The translations under genes were made by a program, and so were the position numbers. The notes beneath the pieces are model-generated. The model did not search any database and had not been told where the DNA came from. It saw only the letters and a list, made by a program, of their open reading frames with translations. This document shows positions 32,964-43,654 of a DNA stretch of 64,000 nt, in pieces. The stretch is from contig JAEUWY010000005.1 of the NCBI GenBank assembly GCA_022059125.1, forward strand, positions 3,410,001-3,474,000. Reading direction: 5' to 3'. The DNA is from Corynespora cassiicola. Lineage: Eukaryota > Ascomycota > Dothideomycetes > Pleosporales > Corynesporascaceae. Numbering within the stretch: position 1 is the first letter of the stretch; every line of letters starts with the position of its first letter.

Positions 32964-34426
32964 ATTCGTCGCTGATGTGCTGTGTACTAGGCTGACCAAG
33001 AGGCAACAGCCGCCGCTCCATTCTCGGTCACATTTTGCCTTGGGTCTTGCCTCCACACGACACCCGTACAATGAGCAGGCGACGTATCTCCAACAATCCG
33101 ATGCTGATTCGGAAGACATTTCGGGTCCTTGATTTGCATCCTATATCCAGTTCAGACCGATGTGGACCTCGAAAAGGCACTCTTCCAAGGACTTCCTAGC
33201 TAGTTGCTTGCTCGAAAGCAGGCTGCATAAATCTTTGATGACACCGCACACGACCGTGGTGTTTGACAGGGCCGGCGTTTTTTTTTCTCCTCAGGGTGCA
33301 ACCAAAAGGATAGATTTACCTAGGCGCACTTCCGTTATCGATATCCCTGGACCGCGCCAGTCGTCCCGCATCTGGCGCGGGGACACCTTTTGCTTTGCAC
33401 CTCACCAGATGGAGGTGAGGATTGATTACAGCAAGGAGCTGTTGGTTGTATTATAGTTCTACATGACTAAACCTGTAGTTTCCTACTAAAAGGTCTACTT
33501 CTCGAGGCTCTTTTCAAAAAGCTTTGATGTGCATGTGATGCCAGCGCAGAAGACCAAACGTTACAGTATGGAAAGTGGAGGGGAGATTGCTATCTGCAGG
33601 TGCTGGATGTGCCCTAGCAATGTGACTTGTTTGCCCAGTCTACGTAAATCACTTGTGAAGTCCTGGGACTTTACACTATTATTCATACCCTGTGACATGT
33701 AACAAACTCAAGGCAAATTCTCTCCATTTCTTCACGCTTATCCTTTAGCTCTAGACATGGAGAGTAACTTGTGCGTACCAAATTTGGCCACGGTATACTG
33801 GCCATGTACGATCGTTCTGACCTTGCATAATTCATGACGTTCTACCTACTAGTGATGCTGAGGTGGAAGCCTTGAAAGAAATCAAATGCCCCTGAGACTT
33901 GAATATGCAAGATCAGTCTCACACCAATCCATCTGCCATCTGTGCTCAACCCCAAGACGACCCACCAAGCCCTTTGTCCAGAACACACTCACATGACATC
34001 CAAGTCCTCAAACGCTTGGAAGCTGCAGACATGCATAAGCAAGCATCTTCTCCCCCGTTCCCCTCCATCACGTATTCAACGCCAGAACAATGATTCCGCA
34101 AAGACAGAAAAGCTTCCATGCATGTTCTGTTCATCCATGTGTCCATATCTCATCACCGTCATCACCTTCACGCCCATGCCCGCCCCTACCATTTTCTTTT
34201 ACGAGCAAATGCCAAAAAGCGTTCTTTTTTTTCCATTCCAAAATCCAAACGCCACGCAGACACATTCCAAAGAGCACACGAGCACACGAAAACGAAGAGA
34301 AAAAAAAAAGGGAGGGGACAAATGCAATCGCCAAAAGCCTCAAAAAGATACATCTCGCTATACAAAACTGATGTGTGAGTATTTGTGTTTTTTTTTGTGT
34401 GTGCTATCCATACAACCAACCCCCTC
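32964..34426. other. intergenic region between convergent genes, with two hairpins
   Basis: 1.46 kb of 3' flanks. Two adjacent perfect inverted repeats occur near 33352-33420. Poly-T, poly-A and CT-rich tracts occur at 34200-34320. Small ORFs here lack any domain. Confidence 0.45.
33352..33420. other. tandem inverted repeats (possible hairpins)
   Basis: CCGCGCCAG at 33352-33360 pairs with CTGGCGCGG at 33372-33380 (9 bp, 11-nt loop). CCTCACC at 33400-33406 pairs with GGTGAGG at 33414-33420 (7 bp, 7-nt loop). They may shape the 3' end of a transcript or be chance. Confidence 0.5.
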
Positions 34427-36410
34427 CTAGGCTGTTGGTGTAATATCCTTGATCCTCCCCTCCAACCTCGGCGCAACCGCCTTTGTCCAATTGACCTGAA
34501 ACTCCTTCTCGCCGAGCTCATCGCACAGTTTGGGCGTGCCGGGCAACCTAGCCAAGCGCCACCACTTCCTCATGACCCTGCGGAGGACATCGAGCTCCCT
34601 CTCGGAGAAGCGGATGGGCTTGCTGTCGTCGTAGACGGCGCCATCGCGCTCGTTCTCGTCGTCGTCCGTGTCCGTCTCCGAGTCGCTGGGGCTGGGCACG
34701 TCGGCGCGCATCACCTTTGCAATGTTTGGGTGTTGCGGGGGCGCCTTGGGCGATGTGGGCGCGGGCTCGACGAACTTGTGCGTGTGCTGGAGCTCGGTTT
34801 GGATTGTGTCGAATTTGCGGTCCATGCTGCGGCCCCAGTGCTTCCATTTGCCGAGCACTTTGAGAGACATGAAGTACTGGCGCAGGATGGTGGAGATGAG
34901 GACGCCGTTCTCTTCCGAGACGACCTCCTTGGCGGAACCGCCTTCCTCTTCGATGAGGAGAGAGGTGTAGCCATCTTTGAATTGTCAGTCACTTGTATCA
35001 AAATGTTGGCCGTGCGTGCGTACCTTTGCCGCGTCCCATGTACCCTCTCGTCGCAAGGACGTATTCGCGTTCCTCGTCCAGCGGTGCCTTGCCAATCTCC
35101 ACGTTCGTTATCCTCGAATGCGGTGGCTTGGAGTAATCGGCCTCGAACACAATGTTAGAAACTTGCGGGAAGCGGCCTTCCAGCGCAGGGTAGTTCGATA
35201 CGCCATTCTCGAGCGCCTCCCTGATTGCTTTGCCCGTCACTTTCATGACTACCACCGGATCTTCAAACGGGAAGCAGTTTACAATATCCCGCAGCTTGAG
35301 TACGCCAGGCGGGTAGATTTGGTCTCCACGGATGGTGCCCGCAGCCATGATACAGCAATCGGCGCTGTAGTAGTACCTCATGAGATCGCACACAAAGTTG
35401 CCAATGTTGGATTCCTTAGTCCGCACAGTGGTGAATCGGGCATCGAGCGGTGCGGCGGTATACCCGATGGGCCTGTCCAGCTTCTCCTTGAGCTTCCTCG
35501 TCAGCTTGTCAACCAAGGCGACCGCCTCGAGATTTTGTGGGATGCTCCCCACAACATCCCGCCTGGTGATCCTAAAGTCCCATCCCTTGCCCTCGGGCTT
35601 TCGCCATGCTTCAATGTGGGACAATTGCTTGAAATCTGTTCCCGATCGAAGTACTTGTGTGCCGTTGATAAAAGAGTGGGCATAATAATGGTCGTGACCG
35701 CCCAGCACAATATCAATGTATTCCCCGCCTGTGTTCTCTGCCAACTTGTTGTCGTTTGGCTCCCTTTGATGCGACACTGCAATGATGATCTCGGCACCTT
35801 GGGCCTTGAGGTCTGGGATCAACTCCTTCGCTGTAGCAGAGGCAGACTTGTATATGATATCCGGGGGCAGCGAGTTGATGGTATCGAGCCATTCGCGCTC
35901 GGCAAGACCAATCACTCCGACCTTGATGCCGTTGGAGGACGTGAGCATAACCGTCTTCTGGGCATTTCCCAGGGGCACGCCTTCGCCGAGGGCGGGATCG
36001 AGTACGTTGGCAAGGAGCCAGGGAAACTTGCACTGCGAAGTGAGGTGACGGTACTGTTTGACTCCGAAATCGAGGTCGTGGTTACCAACACAAGCGACGT
36101 CGGTACCAATCCCGTTCAGGATAGGAACCATGTGGCTACCCTTGGTAACGCTCGACTCCAAACTCGGGTTAAATGCATCTCCAGAGAAGAAGGTCAGCAG
36201 GTCAGGCTGGCCCTTGAATCGCTCGTCGTCCCGGTAGTAATTGACCAGCGTCTGGAATCGTGCAATCCCGCCGACGGGCTCAGCAGAGCCAGCTTCGACG
36301 TGGTAAACATCGTTGTAGTGTAGTAAGCGCAAGTCTGGCGGGGTAGCGGGGCTGTTCTCCGGGGCGAACACAAGCTGCTCTTCAGCCGAGGGAGGGTTCT
36401 TTGGGGCCAT
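34427..36410 (-). CDS. 5'-nucleotidase / calcineurin-like metallophosphoesterase
   Basis: Two exons (35024-36410, 34427-34974) encode 644 residues. The N-terminal metallophosphoesterase domain carries the dimetal signature in order: LLHYNDVYHVE (D-x-Y, replacing the more usual D-x-H), LTFFSGDAFNPS, VGNHDLDFG, ISVSHQ-type AVSHQREPND, and GGHDHYYAHSF. The second domain, typical of UshA-type nucleotidases, includes ESNIGNFVCDLMRYYY and VLKLRDIVNCFPFEDPVVVM. There is no signal peptide, so the protein is likely cytosolic, unlike many 5'-nucleotidases. A charged C-terminal extension (about 550-644) with an Asp/Glu-rich patch and RRVMRKWWRLARLPG has no domain I can name. The substrate is probably a nucleoside monophosphate or related phosphate. 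Confidence 0.92.
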
Positions 36411-36998
36411 TTTTGATGCAATCGTTTTTGCTACAAGTGATCAAGAATAAATCAAGGAGAAAGGCATAGATTGTTGAGGCAAAAGAAAAGAAGAGAGGCA
36501 CCGTTTGTCGCGTGTTCAACGGCGGTGAGACTTACGCCTCTCTTGGCGCGTCTAATCACTCAGATCTACCTGCAGGGTCCAGCTGGGTTGTGAGGCGCGG
36601 CCAATCACGGAAGTCGATTACGAGAGGCACCAGGGGTATCTGTTGTGGCTGAAGCTCGCGGAGTGGTTGCTTGGAGGTCCAGCTGACAGCGCTATGCGCG
36701 GGCGGATGAAAACGTGTCGTTGGTGATTGCATCTACATCGTACCTTTCAGCGACCCACAACGTGGCGAAGCAGAGAGACGCACCCATGACCAAACGCTGC
36801 ATAGGAAAAGCAAAAAAAGACAATCCAAACCCAACCCAAAATCCAAATCCAAATCCAAATCGAAAAAACAGACCCAAATCAGAGAGCATCCCATCCATCC
36901 CATAACCCAAGCTTAGCCTTGCCCTTACCCTTTGGGCCTGGCCTAGACCCAGATCCTGGACCCGATCCCTTAGAACGCCCTGAACTCCTACATAATTC
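36411..36998. other. intergenic spacer
   Basis: Promoter of the nucleotidase gene (minus) and the 3' end of the ING gene. It contains an AAATCC repeat (36837-36862). Confidence 0.45.
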
Positions 36999-39134
36999 CT
37001 ATTGTCTACTACTTCCCGGCCGTCCGCCCTTCGCTGACTTGCCTTTGGCGTACGCCTCTTTGCACTCGTCACTGCAGAACCACTTGGTGCGCGCACTTGG
37101 AGCCTTTTCCAAGCTGACGCAAGAAAGATGGAACCATTCGCGAGGGCACGACTCATTATCACACGCAATCATATTGCCGTACGAAACCTCGTTGCAGTAG
37201 CAGTAACGTGGTTCGTCGCCATCCTCGTCTGACTCAGCGTCAGCATCCTGATATTCTGGTTCTGCTGCCACTGAACTAGCGCTTGACGAGGGAGGGTTCG
37301 ATTTGAGGTTTGTTGTTGCCTTTAGCGCCGGTGAAGGAAGAGGCACAGCGGTCGTAGACTGTGCGTTCTTCTTGTGGCCGCGTTTGGATACGGTGCCTGT
37401 TGTCGTGCTGTTGTTCTCGGAAGAGGCATTGGAATTGGAGTTGCCATTATTCGCGTTACGAGTGCTTCGGCTCCGAGCCATCGGGACCTCGGGAAACGTG
37501 CCAGCTACAGGCGTCGCAGTCTTAGACGTCCGACCTGCTTTGCTTACTTGAGCTGGCGCTGGGCCATCAATCTCCATGCTCTCAGGCTCTGGGTTTTCTG
37601 CCTCCTCGCGCTTCAGAGTCGTCGTCTCCAACGGCGGCGGAGCAACATCTGCAGTTTCCTTGGGAGTGGAAGCGCCCTTCACCGAAGTATTATCTCGCAC
37701 CAGACCAGCAGCCTGTTCGAGCTCTGTGATGGCATTACTGCTAGGTCCCTGGCGTACTGAGTGAGAAGACGACGGACGCCGGCCAGCAGGAGGCTCTTGA
37801 GCAGCTGATGCAACCGAGTTGGCTATCGAATTCTTTCTCGCGCGGGAGGATGTAGGGCGCTCGGTCGTACCGGTAGTCGCTTTCGATATGGCAAATGTTG
37901 ATGCCATGGGCGAAGACACTGGCGGAGGCGAGAAAGCAGGGAGCACATTCTTGCGCTGAGCCGGCCCAGGACCTGCCCGAGGTTTCCGTTTCCCAGTGCT
38001 AGCCGTTTCTGCATTGGGTGTTGCTCGGGGGCTCGTCCCGCTCTTACCACCTGTGCCAGCAGCCTTTAGCGCACCGCTCAATGACCGCTCCATAGGTGGA
38101 GCCGCTGCAGCAGTTACTGGCAGAGCCTTCTCCGTCTTCTTCCTTTTGCCTTGAGGCGCCCCATTGGTTATACCCAAGCCAACGCTTCGTGCATCGACTC
38201 CAGCATCGGCAGCAGCAGCAGCGGCGGCGGCAGCGGCGGCAGCGGCAGGTTTGCGCTTCTGGGGTTTCTTAGCCGGCCGATCGTCAAAGTCGGAATCCAT
38301 GTGATTGTGTCGACTGCGCTTGTTCGCCAACATGGCCTCGCGACGAGCCTCGCTTTTCGCGGCGATGGAGTCGGCATCGTGGACATGCTGGGCGGCTGCG
38401 GCTAGGTTGTTGGCCGAAACGACCTCGCGTCTTTGGCGTTCGTGGGACGCGCCACCCTTCTTCTTTTCTTCCTTATCAGCGTAGGCCCAATGGTTGAGGC
38501 TACCGTATCGCGCCTCTTCACTGATTTCCTCGTCCAGGTGAGGGTATGAGCTGTTCATGCGGGCCAGCCCTTTGTCTTTGGTCGCCTTCGCGCCGCCGAG
38601 AACGACTAATTTCTCGTCAAGTGTAGGAAGCGTATTCGCGATGAGCATGCGGAGTCGGAAGAAGAGCTGGCGCTTCCTGAGCTCGGCTTGCTCATCAGCC
38701 GGCAGGCTACTGAAGTCTGCAGGGAAGATGTTCGGGTTCGCGGATTCGGTAGCAGCGGCGTCTTGAGCGGCAGCAGGCTGCGGAGCATGGCCTTTAGTGG
38801 CGACGGGTAGTTGAGCGATGTCGTTGAGCAAGACCTTCAGCATGTTCTCGGGGTCGTGCATCTTAGCCTCGACCTCCTTGAACATGGAAAAGTGCTTGAT
38901 GAGCTCCTTTGGAAAGGCGTCGACTGCTTGGGTAAAGTGCGTCAGGGCGGGGAGGAAACCTGGCGACGTGTTGGAGGCTTCTGGGGTTTGCTCCAGACCA
39001 CCTCCGAAGCGGCCTCCAAAGGGTCGCGCATAGTAATTCGCAGGCCGTACAGTTGTACGTCCCTGTCTTGTAGATTGTCGGCGGTCTGCAGATGTTGCAG
39101 CCCCGACTGCTCGTGAGCCCACTGCTGGGGGCAT
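36999..39134 (-). CDS. ING-family PHD-finger protein
   Basis: A single exon of 711 residues. The N-terminal ING domain is seen at about residues 60-110 and 150-185 ([20 protein letters not shown], then [20 protein letters not shown]). At the C-terminus a PHD finger of the ING class reads [20 protein letters not shown], then [20 protein letters not shown] and [13 protein letters not shown], with the Cys4-His-Cys3 pattern complete. ING PHD fingers bind histone H3 trimethylated on Lys4 and serve NuA4, NuA3 or Rpd3 complexes. Which yeast orthologue (Yng1, Yng2, Pho23) it matches is not decided here. The middle ~400 residues are disordered, rich in Ala, Ser, Pro and Lys, with an 11-residue alanine run encoded at about 38208-38244. 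The start at 39134 ([10 protein letters not shown]) is the first ATG in frame. Confidence 0.92.
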   Translation of the reverse strand: MPPAVGSRAVGAATSADRRQSTRQGRTTVRPANYYARPFGGRFGGGLEQTPEASNTSPGFLPALTHFTQAVDAFPKELIKHFSMFKEVEAKMHDPENMLKVLLNDIAQLPVATKGHAPQPAAAQDAAATESANPNIFPADFSSLPADEQAELRKRQLFFRLRMLIANTLPTLDEKLVVLGGAKATKDKGLARMNSSYPHLDEEISEEARYGSLNHWAYADKEEKKKGGASHERQRREVVSANNLAAAAQHVHDADSIAAKSEARREAMLANKRSRHNHMDSDFDDRPAKKPQKRKPAAAAAAAAAAAAADAGVDARSVGLGITNGAPQGKRKKTEKALPVTAAAAPPMERSLSGALKAAGTGGKSGTSPRATPNAETASTGKRKPRAGPGPAQRKNVLPAFSPPPVSSPMASTFAISKATTGTTERPTSSRARKNSIANSVASAAQEPPAGRRPSSSHSVRQGPSSNAITELEQAAGLVRDNTSVKGASTPKETADVAPPPLETTTLKREEAENPEPESMEIDGPAPAQVSKAGRTSKTATPVAGTFPEVPMARSRSTRNANNGNSNSNASSENNSTTTGTVSKRGHKKNAQSTTAVPLPSPALKATTNLKSNPPSSSASSVAAEPEYQDADAESDEDGDEPRYCYCNEVSYGNMIACDNESCPREWFHLSCVSLEKAPSARTKWFCSDECKEAYAKGKSAKGGRPGSSRQ

Positions 39135-40045
39135 CGTGGGCAAGCGCAGCGCGGTGTGCCGTCGATCTAAAGGATCAAGGATGGAAAAAGACGGCGGAGG
39201 CGCATTTCCCGCGGCCTAAGAGGGTGTATTTGCGGTTTCGACGTGTAAAGAATGGGGAGCGGGAGCTGTGCAAGCTTGTGTCATGCGTCCGGGAGGCTTG
39301 AAGGGAGGAAAGCGGCTCAAGGGCGGAACGAAGACCGGAACGCCAAGACGGCGATTAGCGGTCTGCGTGATGGATCAGAGCCGAGGCACGTGACTGTGTG
39401 CGGCTAAACTAAAATCCGGTGACTCTCAACACTGCCATTGTGTCCAACGTCTCGATCCTCCATCAAAAAAAGTACTGGATGGAAACAAAGACCTTGTGAT
39501 TTGTTGCAATATATCTATCGATCGCATCTCTAAATGGTCCAAACCATGCATCGCCCATCTCATTCTGCATGCCCACGATGCCCATCATTGATTATGTGTT
39601 TGGCATGTGCGGCCAATGATGGTTAGCATTTCAGAAATACGCAGTGGCACTTAGTATCCGGTTCTGGCACCGTATCATAGATTACATGCTTTGTTTTTGC
39701 CTCGATCATCGGGCGCTGCCCTGGGAGACCAGCACTGAGCTTCCAAAACCATCAATTGCACCTGGAAATGATATGCATGTTACTCCTGACGATGGAAAGG
39801 AGCCAGAGGTACAAACGGCCAATTAAAAAAAACCCCAAAAAGAGTCCGTTCACACACTCAATAACGGTTCGGTTGACGCAACAAAAAAGCCAATTATAAC
39901 TTCGCCTCGAACAGACTCTGGGTATGGAAACAATAATTCAGCCGAGGAACTTTCACAAAATTCGCAAAGTTACCAGCCCAATTGCTGCAGAGGCTCTGGA
40001 CAGCAAGCCAAGTCGCATGAACAACGGGAAAAGTCTAACGTGGCC
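39135..40045. other. spacer with possible 5' extension of the next gene
   Basis: The left half is the promoter of the ING gene. From 39827 to 40045 the frame of the downstream gene is open and reads like protein (KKPIITSPRTDSGYGNNN). A single in-frame TAA at 39824-39826, beside an A8 tract, separates it from another open stretch with an ATG-bearing ORF at 39644. This may be an unannotated exon, a nonsense mutation or 5' UTR. Confidence 0.4.
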
Positions 40046-41146
40046 ATGCCAAAGCAGGTCAAACATGATGAACAAATAACAAAGATCTTTCTCCAGCTTA
40101 GTAGCGCAGTCACGACATTCGCTCTGAAGCTGCATGCACACATTAATCAGCATTCCATCTTCCAGCGCGATATCCACAAACTTTCCGAGTCGGCCTTTCT
40201 CATCAAAGACACACCGGGTCATTGTTGGATCAAGAGCAGGTCGCTGCTTCTTAGAGCAGTCAGATGGTCTCATTTGCGGGATTCAATCTTCAGCCATCAA
40301 TTCGCCGTTTTTGGCGAACGGGCTGTGCAAACTGCACAAGAGTGGATGACAACAGATTTGGATGACTGTTCAAGGGCATGGTTTCAAATGACTGCAGATC
40401 TGCTAATGAAACGCGCAGGCATTCTCTACAGCAACGAAGCTGGCTTTGTCCAGACCCCCGAGACCTTGGCAATTCTTCTCAGCAAGAAGCATGATATCAA
40501 TGAATCTGCAGTCTTCGTCACCGAGGCCCTCAACGGCGCTAGTACTTTCCAGGAGGCACTTGGCATGTTCAAAGGTGCTACTCCTGAGCATCGTAACGCC
40601 ATACACCACAATCGAGAGAGTTGTGTAGACGTCCTGGATAACTTGGCAGCACGTTTCCCTGCCAAGGGTAAATTCAAGAAATCGATAGAGGAGGTCATCA
40701 CTCTGGCGCAGGTATTCGCTCTCGGAACAGTATCTTTAAGCAATGAGTTCTGTCTGACGGTAGCCAGCTACGGGCACCCGTTCAATCAGCAAGACCTTCT
40801 ACTTGAACCAGTTATAGAGAGAACACTACTCTGCGGACCAATTGATGAGGGACGTGTGGTATTTACCGTTCGTCCAGGCCTTGCGCATTTGTCGGAGGGA
40901 GCTGATCGTAGGTTAAGAGAAGTTCGCGCCGAGGTGTTCATTGATAATTTATCAATGGAAGTTGTTCAGTCAACTAAACAGCTTTCAGCACAAGAGGAAT
41001 TTTCTGAACAAGCTAGGATTCAAGAGGAGCATAATACTCCTACTTTAGTTGATCCTAATTACAATGCTCATGGGATTCTCAAACGATGTCTAAGCAGATA
41101 TCCGAGGAGAAGAGGCACGCTGCATGCACGCTGCATGCATCCATAG
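40046..41146 (+). CDS. unknown accessory-island protein A
   Basis: I do not recognise the family. From the first ATG the protein has 366 residues with no intron. It is predicted mainly helical in the N-terminal two thirds (KIFLQLSSAVTTFALKLHAH, HKLSESAFLI). The C-terminal part contains FKKSIEEVITLAQVFALGTV, then ERTLLCGPIDEGRVVFTVRP and GLAHLSEGADRRL. A similar order and wording (VIEKAFNLAMRIYTQRS, VSATINPGLAKWGDAHG) is seen in the minus-strand coiled-coil protein next door, suggesting a shared module. There is no signal peptide or transmembrane segment. Upstream sequence remains open to 39827, so the true N-terminus may be longer. Codon use is more AT-rich than in the flanking housekeeping genes, a possible sign of fast-evolving or transferred DNA. 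Confidence 0.6.
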   Translation: MPKQVKHDEQITKIFLQLSSAVTTFALKLHAHINQHSIFQRDIHKLSESAFLIKDTPGHCWIKSRSLLLRAVRWSHLRDSIFSHQFAVFGERAVQTAQEWMTTDLDDCSRAWFQMTADLLMKRAGILYSNEAGFVQTPETLAILLSKKHDINESAVFVTEALNGASTFQEALGMFKGATPEHRNAIHHNRESCVDVLDNLAARFPAKGKFKKSIEEVITLAQVFALGTVSLSNEFCLTVASYGHPFNQQDLLLEPVIERTLLCGPIDEGRVVFTVRPGLAHLSEGADRRLREVRAEVFIDNLSMEVVQSTKQLSAQEEFSEQARIQEEHNTPTLVDPNYNAHGILKRCLSRYPRRRGTLHARCMHP

Positions 41147-41606
41147 TTATCAAAGCAGTAAGGTTTGTAGATGGAGTTTGAGTTTCTTGGGGCTGCTTTT
41201 CACTCTATATATAAAAAATATAAATAAAGTAGATTCTTTCGTATTCCACTACTCGTAAACCTCCCTGAGATATTTTTGGCGCGAAAACTACCATAATCTC
41301 CTAGCATTGCCCTTGGTTTCCCGAAAGAACAAAAGCATTGAGCCGTCATTTCCTGTTTGGTGTGAACGATCCCTGAAATCCATAAGCCTTTGAAAGTCCA
41401 TAAAGCCTATGTATACATCCGCTTGATAATATAGGTAAAGCAGAGCTGGTGGACCTCTGCCCTATAATGGAGAGCCTTTCTCCATCTTGAAAATGTCCAT
41501 GTCGGGGGTTTTGTCACCTCCACCGCCTTTTCGATATAGAAAATCTCCTTTTATCAATCCCTTTCCTCAGCCATTATTTCGCTGTCAATTCAGGGGAGTC
41601 CATTTT
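41147..41606. other. AT-rich spacer between tail-to-tail genes
   Basis: The region is AT-rich with TATATATAAAAAATATAAATA at about 41205-41228, a likely polyadenylation region for one or both convergent genes. No gene is seen. Confidence 0.5.
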
Positions 41607-42998
41607 CTAGCCACAATGCTCCTGGAGGCATATCAAAGCTGGAACGAGGACCAATCTCTTGTCCATGTTCTTTCCATGAGCATCTCCCCACTTGGCAAGC
41701 CCTGGGTTAATCGTGGCAGAGACGGACCCAATCTGGTAATCCTCGCATTCGGGGATAGGTACCAGATTGGTTTCCATACCAGCCAAATAGCTCTTTCCCA
41801 CATGCGGGTAGACAACCTGGATACGAGAACGTTGAGTGTATATTCTCATGGCTAGATTGAATGCCTTTTCAATTACGGTGTCGATTTGGTCCAGGTATCC
41901 CGTGTGAAAGACAGCTTTCAAGGTTTGATCAAGATGAGAAAATGTCTTGTTTGCAGCCTCTCTGATGGTAGCATGGATTTTTACGTCGCCGTGTTCTGAG
42001 CGTTGAAGCCAAGTTCCACCTGGACTTATACCACTCTTCCGAATTAAATGTTCCATTGTGGTATACCTCCAGACCTCACTGGCTTTGGTGGGTGAAGGCC
42101 AAAGATGGGAGTGATGGTTATCGAACATGCTTGACCAGGTTGTGAAAAGGTCTTCCCCGAGGTATGAAAAAATAGTGAATGGAGTTTTGAACACAGTCTC
42201 AATAAGAACAGACCACAGCGCTGCCTCAAGTTCGATTTTCTTCCGAGACTTCAATGCTTGTTGAGGATGTGGAGCTCCCTGGAGTAGACTGCAGTCATTA
42301 AACATAGCATCGATGTGGTCAAGGGAAGCTGGAGAGACATTCCGGCTCAAGGACTTAACACTTGCAGACAAGTTGCGGAAATCCTGGGTCAGTTGTTCAT
42401 CAGGTATGGCTTGATATCTCTCAACTGAAGCAAGCATCTGTTGCTGAAGGCTGTTGATTCGCTCGCGAAGCAGGCTTGCTTCCATCGCCTCCCGCCGAAT
42501 CTCATCACTGATCTGTATCAGATCGTAATCTTCTCCGTTCGATAGTTTTCGTTCTGTTCCATCCATATAGGGAGTGATGAGATTATTGAGGACAACATTT
42601 AATTTGGGCTCGATTTTGCTGTATTGGTTATAGAGATCCCAGTATTGTGTCTCCCAGGCATTCTTCGACCCTTTTGCTCTTCTCAAATCTGCTGTTAGAG
42701 TTTCGCATCTTTCGGTCAACTTCGTGGTACGGCCATCGAAATCCCTACAGGAGTTGAGTAGGTGTCGGTTTTTCTCTTTTAATTCTTCTATTTCCCGGAG
42801 AAGATTGTCATGATCAAAATCGCCAAATGCATCTTGATGGGATCCTGGAAGGATCCTCGGTGTTCTGCTATCATCACCTGAGTCATTTGAGCGGGTACAG
42901 GAAGACCCTAGATGGTTTTTCGCCATGCCGTTGCTGTTTGGACCTTGGCCGGAGGAGGTGAGAGAAATCCGACTATTCTTGGATGGTTCGCCGCCCAT
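41607..42998 (-). CDS. unknown accessory-island protein B, coiled coil
   Basis: The protein has 463 residues in one coding exon. A likely 5' UTR intron runs upstream: GTATGTGATT donor near 43060, CTCCAAG acceptor near 43010. This favours the ATG at 42998 (MGGEPSKNSR) over the earlier ATG at 43058 inside that intron. Residues ~70-215 form heptad-rich coiled coil (LLREIEELKEKNRHLLNSC, SLLRERINSLQQQMLASV). The C-terminal ~220 residues are globular, with LEAALWSVLIETVFKTPFTI, FSYLGEDLFTTW and ending VSATINPGLAKWGDAHG. The last part resembles the C-terminus of protein A. I know no function. The gene is divergent from the Hsp70-like ATPase gene, and co-expression is plausible. Confidence 0.7.
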   Translation of the reverse strand: MGGEPSKNSRISLTSSGQGPNSNGMAKNHLGSSCTRSNDSGDDSRTPRILPGSHQDAFGDFDHDNLLREIEELKEKNRHLLNSCRDFDGRTTKLTERCETLTADLRRAKGSKNAWETQYWDLYNQYSKIEPKLNVVLNNLITPYMDGTERKLSNGEDYDLIQISDEIRREAMEASLLRERINSLQQQMLASVERYQAIPDEQLTQDFRNLSASVKSLSRNVSPASLDHIDAMFNDCSLLQGAPHPQQALKSRKKIELEAALWSVLIETVFKTPFTIFSYLGEDLFTTWSSMFDNHHSHLWPSPTKASEVWRYTTMEHLIRKSGISPGGTWLQRSEHGDVKIHATIREAANKTFSHLDQTLKAVFHTGYLDQIDTVIEKAFNLAMRIYTQRSRIQVVYPHVGKSYLAGMETNLVPIPECEDYQIGSVSATINPGLAKWGDAHGKNMDKRLVLVPALICLQEHCG

Positions 42999-43654
42999 TT
43001 TGTCCCAGTGCCTTGGAGATGTCAGCATATACAGTCTTTGAAATACATTTCCAATCACATACCTCAGTGATTCGAGAGTTGCTAATTGAGATCACTGGAG
43101 AGATATGACTCCGTAAGGTTTTTGGACAACCAGAGCATTTGCAGAGAGGCCAGAATGGAGTGCTCTAGCTTTGCGTCAGTTTATGTGCAGCAGTCGAGAT
43201 TATCGTTTGCTGACTCACACAACACCTTGGATTGTAAAAGAGTGATGGCTCAGTTCCAAGGTCGATTCCGGTGAAGCATCACCTTATCTAACCGAGATTG
43301 CGCTCATTCCACGTGTGTCTGGTGCTCTCACCTCGGTAGGTTAGTGGCTGGGTTGCAGTTTCCCCTCAGGACGTGTCGTTTCCTAGCCACTCACTTACCA
43401 ATACTCATACAACAAATCTCGCAGACTTTACGACAACAAACTACTTGACCAGAACTGAGGCCTTGAAGAATCACAAGGCCCAACTCTCCACGCTCACTTT
43501 ATCTACATCACACCTGGTCTTCTTGCGGGTCAACACTCGATAAAAGTAACGCGCGCCAGCCTGTCGCACCACTCCATACCAAGCCAGTCGTGGCCTGCGG
43601 CGATCTCAATTCGGATACTTTCGAGCCTGGATCCCAAAAGTACTGTCGACAATC
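42999..43654. promoter_or_regulatory. divergent promoter between coiled-coil and Hsp70-like genes
   Basis: 656 nt separate the two divergent start codons, and the sequence must carry both 5' UTRs and promoters. It includes the proposed 5' UTR intron of the coiled-coil gene. Confidence 0.5.

Noticed and set aside
33160..33456. 98-residue plus ORF in the SWIB 3' flank
   Set aside because: No domain or intron signals; it lies in the 3' region and spans the hairpins.
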